Source: JAUXFS01 sp050329575
GTDB lineage: Bacteria > Pseudomonadota > Alphaproteobacteria > Rhodospirillales > Defluviicoccaceae
Assembly: GCA_050329575.1 (NCBI GenBank)
Contig: JBHJOP010000040.1
Location: 1 to 10,800, forward strand
Reading direction: 5' to 3'
DNA length: 10,800 nt
Below the pieces are notes generated by a model, which saw only the letters and a program-made list of their open reading frames with translations, had not been told where the DNA came from and did not search any database. The translations under genes were made by a program, and so were the position numbers. Each line of letters starts with the position of its first letter. Positions within the stretch are counted from its first letter, which is position 1. Positions 6,625-10,800 of the stretch are shown piece after piece.

Positions 6625-6681
6625 CGGCATCGCGTGGCGCACCGGATCAGACGTGCAGCGCGGACGTCGGCCGGCTGCCCG

Positions 6682-7701
6682 TCAGTTCCTCGACCTGTCG
6701 ACGAGACGCTTCTCGGCGATCCAGGGCATCATCGCCCGCAGCTTCTCGCCCACCTTCTCGATGTCGTGGGTAGCGGCGCGGCGGCGCATCGCCTTGAAGC
6801 TGGGCTGGCCGGCGGCGTTCTCCAGCATCCATTCCCTGGCGAACCGGCCGGACTGGATGTCGTCGAGCACTTCGCGCATCCGCGCCTTGACGGAGGGGTC
6901 GATCAGCCGCGGGCCGCGGGTGTAGTCGCCGAACTCGGCGGTGTTGGAGATCGAGTAGCGCATGTTGGCGATGCCGCCCTCGTAGATCAGATCGACGATC
7001 AGCTTGACCTCGTGGAGACACTCGAAATAGGCCATCTCGGGCGCATAGCCGGCCTCGACCAGGGTCTCGTAGCCGGCGAGGATCAGCGAGGTCAGCCCAC
7101 CGCAGAGAACGCTCTGCTCGCCGAACAGGTCGGTCTCGCACTCCTCGCGGAAGGTGGTCTCGATGATGCCCGACCGCCCGGCCCCCAGCGCCGACGCATA
7201 GGAGAGCGCGATCTCGAGCGCGTTTCCGCTGGCGTTCTGCTCGACCGCCACCAGCGACGGCACGCCGGCGCCGCGCAGATATTCGGAGCGGACGGTGTGT
7301 CCCGGGCCTTTCGGGGCGACCATGAACACGTCGAGGTCGGGTCGCGGTTCGATGAGCCGGAAATGGATGTTGAAGCCGTGGGCGAACGCCAGCGCGGCGC
7401 CGTCCCTGAGGGTGCCGGCGAGGTGATCGGCGTAGAGCCGCGCCTGCAGCTCGTCGGGGGTGAGGATCATCACCACGTCCGCCCACTTGCCCGCTTCCGA
7501 CGCCCCCATTACCGTCAGCCCTTCGTTCTCGGCCTTGCGGATGCCGGCCGACCCGGGGCGCAGCGCGACGGCGACCTCGGCGACGCCGCTGTCGCGTAGA
7601 TTGAGCGCATGGGCGTGGCCCTGGCTGCCGTAGCCGACCACCGCGACCTTCTTCGACTTGATCAGATTGACGTCGGCGTCGCGATCGTAATAGACGCGCA
7701 T
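6682..7701 (-). CDS. ilvC: Ketol-acid reductoisomerase, class I
   Basis: Cytoplasmic NADPH- and Mg-dependent enzyme that isomerises and reduces 2-acetolactate or 2-aceto-2-hydroxybutyrate, the second step shared by valine, leucine and isoleucine synthesis. The 339 residues are the exact class I length. The Rossmann motif is GYGSQGHAHALNLRDSG (23-39). LRPGS (47-51) is the loop that reads the NADPH phosphate. H108 lies in AFAHGFNIHF, KGPGH is at 131-135, and the metal ligands are D191 and E195 (DLFGEQ) plus E227 and E231 (ECLHE). The ATG at 7725 would add eight unrelated residues and lies upstream of the ribosome site GGAGG, so I start at 7701, where the family N-terminus MRVYYDRDAD begins. It follows ilvN by 57 bases. 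Confidence 0.97.
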   Translation of the reverse strand: MRVYYDRDADVNLIKSKKVAVVGYGSQGHAHALNLRDSGVAEVAVALRPGSAGIRKAENEGLTVMGASEAGKWADVVMILTPDELQARLYADHLAGTLRDGAALAFAHGFNIHFRLIEPRPDLDVFMVAPKGPGHTVRSEYLRGAGVPSLVAVEQNASGNALEIALSYASALGAGRSGIIETTFREECETDLFGEQSVLCGGLTSLILAGYETLVEAGYAPEMAYFECLHEVKLIVDLIYEGGIANMRYSISNTAEFGDYTRGPRLIDPSVKARMREVLDDIQSGRFAREWMLENAAGQPSFKAMRRRAATHDIEKVGEKLRAMMPWIAEKRLVDRSRN

Positions 7702-7738
7702 CGTTCCATTTCCTCCCTCGACCATTGGATCCCGGTTC

Positions 7739-7755
7739 GGCCCCGCATCGGGGCC
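7739..7755 (-). repeat. GC-rich hairpin in the ilvN-ilvC gap
   Basis: GGCCCCG and CGGGGCC form a perfect seven-pair stem around a three-base loop, three bases after the ilvN stop. No T-run follows. A hairpin that protects or separates the mRNA segments is more likely than a full terminator, since ilvC follows at once. Confidence 0.5.
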
Positions 7756-7758
7756 ACT

Positions 7759-8274
7759 CTACAGCGGCCGCGCGCCGCGGGCGATCGCCGCCACCCCGGT
7801 GCGGGCGAGGTCGATCAGCCCGAGCGGCTGCATCAGTTTGACGAACGCGTTGAGCTTGGTGGTCTGGCCGACGATCTCGAAGACGAACGACTCGTTGGTG
7901 CTGTCGACCACCCGGGCGCGGAAAATGTCGGCGATCCGCAACGCCTCGACCCTGTGCTCGCCGGTGCCGGCGACCTTGACCAGCGCCATCTCGCGCTCGA
8001 CGTGGTCGCCCTCGAGGGTGAGATCGCTCACCTTGTGTATCGGCACCAGGCGGGCGAGCTGCGCCTTGATCTGCTCGACGATCATCCGCGTCCCCGAGGT
8101 GACGATGGTGATCCGGGACAGACGGCCCTCGGGATCGGTCTCGGCCACCGTCAGGCTCTCGATGTTGTAGCCGCGGCCGGAGAACAGGCCGATCACCCGC
8201 GCAAGGACGCCGGGTTCGTTGTCGACGAGCACGGCAATGGTGTGCTTCTCGTGCCCTTCGGGGATTTGGTTCAC
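7759..8274 (-). CDS. ilvN: Acetolactate synthase small (regulatory) subunit
   Basis: The regulatory subunit of acetohydroxyacid synthase: it binds valine through its ACT domain, activates the large subunit and gives feedback inhibition. The 171 residues match the long IlvH/IlvN type. The ACT domain runs from about 11 to 85 and starts HTIAVLVDNEPGVLARV, followed by the glycine-rich turn FSGRGYNIESLTV (31-43). The C-terminal domain is about 90-165. The frame is open upstream to a GTG at 8355, but that would add 27 residues without similarity and run through a hairpin. I chose GTG 8274 because GGGAG lies exactly seven bases before it. It pairs functionally with ilvB just upstream; ilvC follows. 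The name ilvH would be equally acceptable. Confidence 0.95.
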   Translation of the reverse strand: MNQIPEGHEKHTIAVLVDNEPGVLARVIGLFSGRGYNIESLTVAETDPEGRLSRITIVTSGTRMIVEQIKAQLARLVPIHKVSDLTLEGDHVEREMALVKVAGTGEHRVEALRIADIFRARVVDSTNESFVFEIVGQTTKLNAFVKLMQPLGLIDLARTGVAAIARGARPL

Positions 8275-8281
8275 TGTCTTG

Positions 8282-8286
8282 CTCCC
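8282..8286 (-). promoter_or_regulatory. Ribosome binding site deciding the ilvN GTG start
   Basis: GGGAG lies seven bases before the GTG at 8274, an optimal spacing. It selects this start over the in-frame GTG at 8355, which falls within the stem at 8349-8372. Confidence 0.65.
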
Positions 8287-8348
8287 GGGTTGCCGCCCGC
8301 CGCCGCCGGCGGCCGTGGCGATGTCATTGAGGATCCGATCGAGGGAGG

Positions 8349-8372
8349 GCGGCACCCGGGGCCGGGTGCCGC
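8349..8372 (-). repeat. Long perfect hairpin in the ilvB-ilvN gap
   Basis: GCGGCACCCGG and CCGGGTGCCGC are exact reverse complements separated by two bases, so in RNA a ten-pair stem with a four-base loop would form. It lies 13 bases after the ilvB stop and about 75 before the ilvN start, flanked by GATCGATC and CGATCGGATC, which could extend the pairing. There is no T-run on either side, so it is better read as an intercistronic stem-loop affecting mRNA stability or subunit ratio than as a terminator. Confidence 0.6.
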
Positions 8373-8385
8373 GATCGATCCGTGC

Positions 8386-10152
8386 CTAGACCAGAACCAT
8401 GCCCTCTTCGGAGATCGGCGGCTCGCCGGGCTTGTCGTGGGTGCTGAAGATCATCTCGTTGTGGGCGGCGCCGGACGGGATCATCGGGAAGCAGTTCTCC
8501 TGCTTGTCGACCCGGATGTCGGCGATCACCGCCCGGTCGACGGCGATCATCTCCTTGATGACGTCGTCGACCTCGGACGCCTTCTCGGCGCGCAGGCCGA
8601 CGCCGCCGAACGCCTCCGCCAGTTTGACGAAGTCGGGCAACGAGGCCATGTAGCTCTCGGAATAGCGGCCGCCGTTCAGCAGCTCCTGCCACTGGCGGAC
8701 CATCCCCATGTACTCGTTGTTGAGGATGAACACCTTCACCGGCAACCGGTACTGGGCGATCGTCGACATCTCCTGGATGTTCATCATGATCGACGCCTCG
8801 CCGGCGATGTCGACGACCAGCGCGCCCGGGTGGGCGATCTGCACCCCCATCGCCGCCGGCAGGCCGTAGCCCATGGTGCCGAGGCCGCCCGACGTCAGCC
8901 AGCGGTTGGGCTTCTCGAAGCCGAAGAGCTGCGCCGCCCACATCTGGTGCTGGCCGACCTCGGTGGTGATGAACACGTCGTCGCGATGCTTGGTCAGTTC
9001 GTGGAGCCGCTTGATCGCGTACTGCGGTTTGATGATCTCCCCGTCCTGGTTGAAGGCCAGGCAGTCGCGCTCCCGCCACTTGTTGATCTGCCGCCACCAT
9101 GCCTTCAGGGCGTCGGCGTCCGGCTTGACCGCCTTTGCCTTCCAGAGCTCGATCATCCGCGCCAGCACCTGCGCGACGTCGCCGACGATGCCGACGTCAA
9201 CCAGCACGTTCTTGTTGATGGACGACGGATCGATGTCGACGTGGATCTTCTTCGAGCCGGGGGAGAACGCCGTCAGCTTGCCGGTCACCCGGTCGTCGAA
9301 CCGGGCGCCGATGTTGATCATCACGTCGCAGCCGTGCATCGCCATGTTCGCTTCGTAGGTGCCGTGCATGCCGAGCATGCCGAGGAACCGCGCGTGGGAG
9401 GCCGGCACCGCACCGAGGCCCATCAGCGTCAGGGTCACCGGGAAGCCGGTGAGGTCGACCAGCTCCTTGAGCAGCGCGGAGGCCCGCGGGCCGGAGTTGA
9501 TGACACCGCCGCCGCAATAGAGGATCGGCCGCTTGGCTTCGGCCATCAGTGCCACCGCCTGCTCGATCAGCGCGCCGTCGCCCTCCATCCTCGGCCGGTA
9601 GGTGCGGTGCACCACGTCTTCCGGCGGGATGTAGGAGCCGGTGCCCAGCGAGACGTCCTTCGGCAGGTCGATCACCACCGGACCCGGCCGGCCGCTGCGG
9701 GCGACATGGAACGCCTCGTGAATGGTCCGTGCCAGGTCGGCGGTGCTCTTGACCAGATAATTGTGCTTGGTGCACGGCCGGGTGATGCCGGTGGTGTCGC
9801 ACTCCTGGAAGGCGTCGTTGCCGATCAGGTGGGTGGGCACCTGGCCGCAGAAGCACACCAGCGGGACGCTGTCCATCAGGGCGTCGGTCAGCCCGGTGAC
9901 AGCGTTGGTGGCTCCCGGCCCCGAGGTGACGATGACCACCCCGACCTTGCCGGTGGACCGCGCATAGCCCTCGGCGGCATGCACCGCGCCCCCTTCCTGG
10001 CGGACGAGGACATGGCGGACTTGGTTCTGCTGGAACAGCTCGTCGTAGACCGGCAGGATGGCGCCGCCCGGATAACCGAAGACGTCCGTTACGCCCTGAT
10101 CGGCGAGCGCCTTGAGGACGATCTGTGCACCGGTCATCTGTTCGTACGCCAT
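8386..10152 (-). CDS. ilvB: Acetolactate synthase large (catalytic) subunit
   Basis: The ThDP-, Mg- and FAD-dependent catalytic subunit that makes 2-acetolactate or 2-aceto-2-hydroxybutyrate from pyruvate, the first shared step of branched-chain amino acid synthesis. The 588 residues show the three domains of the family. The N-terminal ThDP domain has GYPGGAILP (26-34) and catalytic E53 in VRQEGGAVHAAEGYAR. The central FAD-binding domain includes IGARFDDRVTG (281-291). The C-terminal ThDP domain has DIAGEASIMMNIQE (448-461), LNNEYMGMVRQWQE (477-490) and W488, the usual herbicide-site tryptophan. The cofactor motif carries E452 where many relatives have Asp. A tail ending EEGMVLV is usual in alphaproteobacteria. 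AAGGAG lies nine bases before the ATG. The upstream gap holds a terminator and a second hairpin. Some databases would call it ilvI. Confidence 0.97.
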   Translation of the reverse strand: MAYEQMTGAQIVLKALADQGVTDVFGYPGGAILPVYDELFQQNQVRHVLVRQEGGAVHAAEGYARSTGKVGVVIVTSGPGATNAVTGLTDALMDSVPLVCFCGQVPTHLIGNDAFQECDTTGITRPCTKHNYLVKSTADLARTIHEAFHVARSGRPGPVVIDLPKDVSLGTGSYIPPEDVVHRTYRPRMEGDGALIEQAVALMAEAKRPILYCGGGVINSGPRASALLKELVDLTGFPVTLTLMGLGAVPASHARFLGMLGMHGTYEANMAMHGCDVMINIGARFDDRVTGKLTAFSPGSKKIHVDIDPSSINKNVLVDVGIVGDVAQVLARMIELWKAKAVKPDADALKAWWRQINKWRERDCLAFNQDGEIIKPQYAIKRLHELTKHRDDVFITTEVGQHQMWAAQLFGFEKPNRWLTSGGLGTMGYGLPAAMGVQIAHPGALVVDIAGEASIMMNIQEMSTIAQYRLPVKVFILNNEYMGMVRQWQELLNGGRYSESYMASLPDFVKLAEAFGGVGLRAEKASEVDDVIKEMIAVDRAVIADIRVDKQENCFPMIPSGAAHNEMIFSTHDKPGEPPISEEGMVLV

Positions 10153-10181
10153 GATCCTCGTCTCCTTGTTCGGCGTGGCAG

Positions 10182-10198
10182 CGGCCCGTCGCGGGCCG
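10182..10198 (-). promoter_or_regulatory. Hairpin before ilvB that can pair alternatively with the terminator
   Basis: CGGCCCG (10198 to 10192) and CGGGCCG (10188 to 10182) form a seven-pair stem with loop CGA, ending 14 bases before the Shine-Dalgarno site of ilvB. Its 5' arm is identical to the start of the upstream terminator's 5' arm. It can therefore pair instead with that terminator's 3' arm (10219 to 10213), forming a mutually exclusive anti-terminator. Confidence 0.5.
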
Positions 10199-10208
10199 AC
10201 GCAATCGC

Positions 10209-10235
10209 AAAACGGCCCGGCACCGTGCCGGGCCG
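10209..10235 (-). terminator. Intrinsic terminator between miaA and ilvB
   Basis: CGGCCCGGCA and TGCCGGGCCG form a perfect ten-pair GC stem with a three-base loop, followed directly by TTTT on the minus strand. It begins 26 bases after the miaA stop. It is either the miaA terminator or a conditional terminator (attenuator) in front of ilvB. The T-run is short, so termination may be partial. Confidence 0.75.
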
Positions 10236-10250
10236 CTCGAAGGTGGGCGC

Positions 10251-10279
10251 AACCTAGTCGCTCACGATCCTGGGGTCAA
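10251..10279 (-). promoter_or_regulatory. Candidate promoter for the ilvB operon, inside the end of miaA
   Basis: TTGACC (10274-10279, five of six -35 matches) is followed after the optimal 17 bases by TAGGTT (10251-10256, three of six -10 matches). The -35 box lies in the last miaA codons. Transcription from it would begin just before the terminator hairpin at 10209-10235. This is a weak-to-moderate sequence match only. Confidence 0.35.
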
Positions 10280-10800
10280 CAGAAACTGACGAATAAACGA
10301 AAAGATATTTTCTTTCATCCTTTCCGAATATTGCTCAAACACCGGTTCCGCCGGGCCGAGCTGGTGCCGGAGCCAGGTGCGCTGGCGCTTGGCGAAGTTG
10401 CGGGTGGCCTGTTTGGCGGCGGCGCAGGACTCGGCGAGGCCGATGTCGCCGCCAAGGTAGGCGGCCAACTCCTTGACGCCCACCGCTTTCATCGCCGGCA
10501 GCGCCGGATCGAGACCGAGGGCGAGGAGCGCGCGCACCTCGTCGGGCGCGCCCGCCGCCATCATGCGATCGAAGCGGGCGTCGACGGCGGCGTACAGCGC
10601 GTCGCGCGGCGGCAGCAAGACGATGGTGGCGAAACGGGCATCGACGGCCGACATCGCCGGCGCCCCGCGCTGCCAGTCGGCCAGCGTGCGGCCGGTGGCG
10701 AGAGCCACCTCGTAGGCGCGGATGAGCCGTTGGCGGTCAGCGGCGGGAAGCCGCGAAGCCGCATCCGGGTCGAGGCGGCCCAGTTCCGCCCGGAACGCCT
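10262..10800 (-). CDS. miaA: tRNA dimethylallyltransferase, C-terminal part (5' end beyond window)
   Basis: MiaA transfers a dimethylallyl group to N6 of A37 in tRNAs that read UNN codons, improving decoding. The visible 178 residues are the C-terminal half; the P-loop half lies beyond the right edge. Family motifs are LDPDAASRLPAADRQRLIRAYEV followed by TGRTLADWQ, FDRMMAAGAPDEVRALLA, LPAMKAVGVKELAAYL, and ATRNFAKRQRTWLRHQ (basic tRNA-contacting end), in family order. The last 18 codons begin with an in-frame ATG and are strikingly AT-rich for this DNA, ending FSFIRQFLLTPGS. Similar FLLT-type ends occur, as I recall, in related MiaA proteins, so this is probably native sequence. An intrinsic terminator follows 26 bases after the stop, and ilvB lies downstream in the same direction. 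Confidence 0.95.
   Translation of the reverse strand, partial: AFRAELGRLDPDAASRLPAADRQRLIRAYEVALATGRTLADWQRGAPAMSAVDARFATIVLLPPRDALYAAVDARFDRMMAAGAPDEVRALLALGLDPALPAMKAVGVKELAAYLGGDIGLAESCAAAKQATRNFAKRQRTWLRHQLGPAEPVFEQYSERMKENIFSFIRQFLLTPGS

Noticed and set aside
8349..8372. Intrinsic terminator between ilvB and ilvN
   Set aside because: The stem is strong but no T-run follows in either direction, and the regulatory subunit gene must be co-expressed with ilvB.
7609..10257. An 882-codon open frame on the plus strand opposite ilvB, ilvN and ilvC
   Set aside because: It lies antisense to three certain genes in high-GC DNA, crosses their gaps, and has low-complexity D/H/R/V/L-rich composition typical of a shadow frame.
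1..10800. Mobile elements, CRISPR arrays, tRNA or rRNA genes, or a novel defence or secretion system
   Set aside because: No transposase-like protein, no spaced direct repeats, no tRNA-like cloverleaf and no unassigned large gene are visible. All space is filled by housekeeping genes and short gaps.

Overview
The window reads as chromosomal housekeeping DNA from an alphaproteobacterium, most likely a Rhodospirillales-like lineage. The basis is GC content of roughly two thirds (by eye), GTG and TTG starts with clear Shine-Dalgarno sites, and the alphaproteobacterial character of the protein sequences. The rank below class is inference. Every gene I can support lies on the minus strand, so transcription runs from high to low coordinates. 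I see no mobile element, CRISPR array, tRNA or rRNA.

In transcription order: (1) the 3' part of miaA (tRNA A37 dimethylallyltransferase), cut by the right edge; (2) a short control region with an intrinsic terminator, a candidate promoter and a second hairpin that can pair alternatively with the terminator; (3) ilvB-ilvN-ilvC, the acetolactate synthase large and regulatory subunits and ketol-acid reductoisomerase, with a compact GC-rich hairpin in each gap; (4) a small gene of unknown function; (5) a 389-base leader with a candidate promoter, a Leu-rich mini-ORF using codons rare here (TTA, CTT), and a long hairpin; (6) leuA (2-isopropylmalate synthase); (7) mreB-mreC-mreD-mrdA, the cell-elongation module, with mrdA (PBP2) cut by the left edge after its KTGTS motif.

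IlvB/IlvN and IlvC carry out the first two shared steps of valine, leucine and isoleucine synthesis. LeuA diverts 2-ketoisovalerate to leucine. MreB, MreC, MreD and PBP2 build the lateral cell wall. MiaA modifies the tRNAs that read UNN codons, including the UUA and UUC codons of the putative leuA leader peptide, so its position beside two likely attenuation-controlled units may be meaningful.

I found no clearly new multi-gene system. The observations most worth testing are regulatory: the leuA leader, the terminator/anti-terminator pair before ilvB, the hairpins in every ilv gap, and the unknown small gene between ilvC and leuA.
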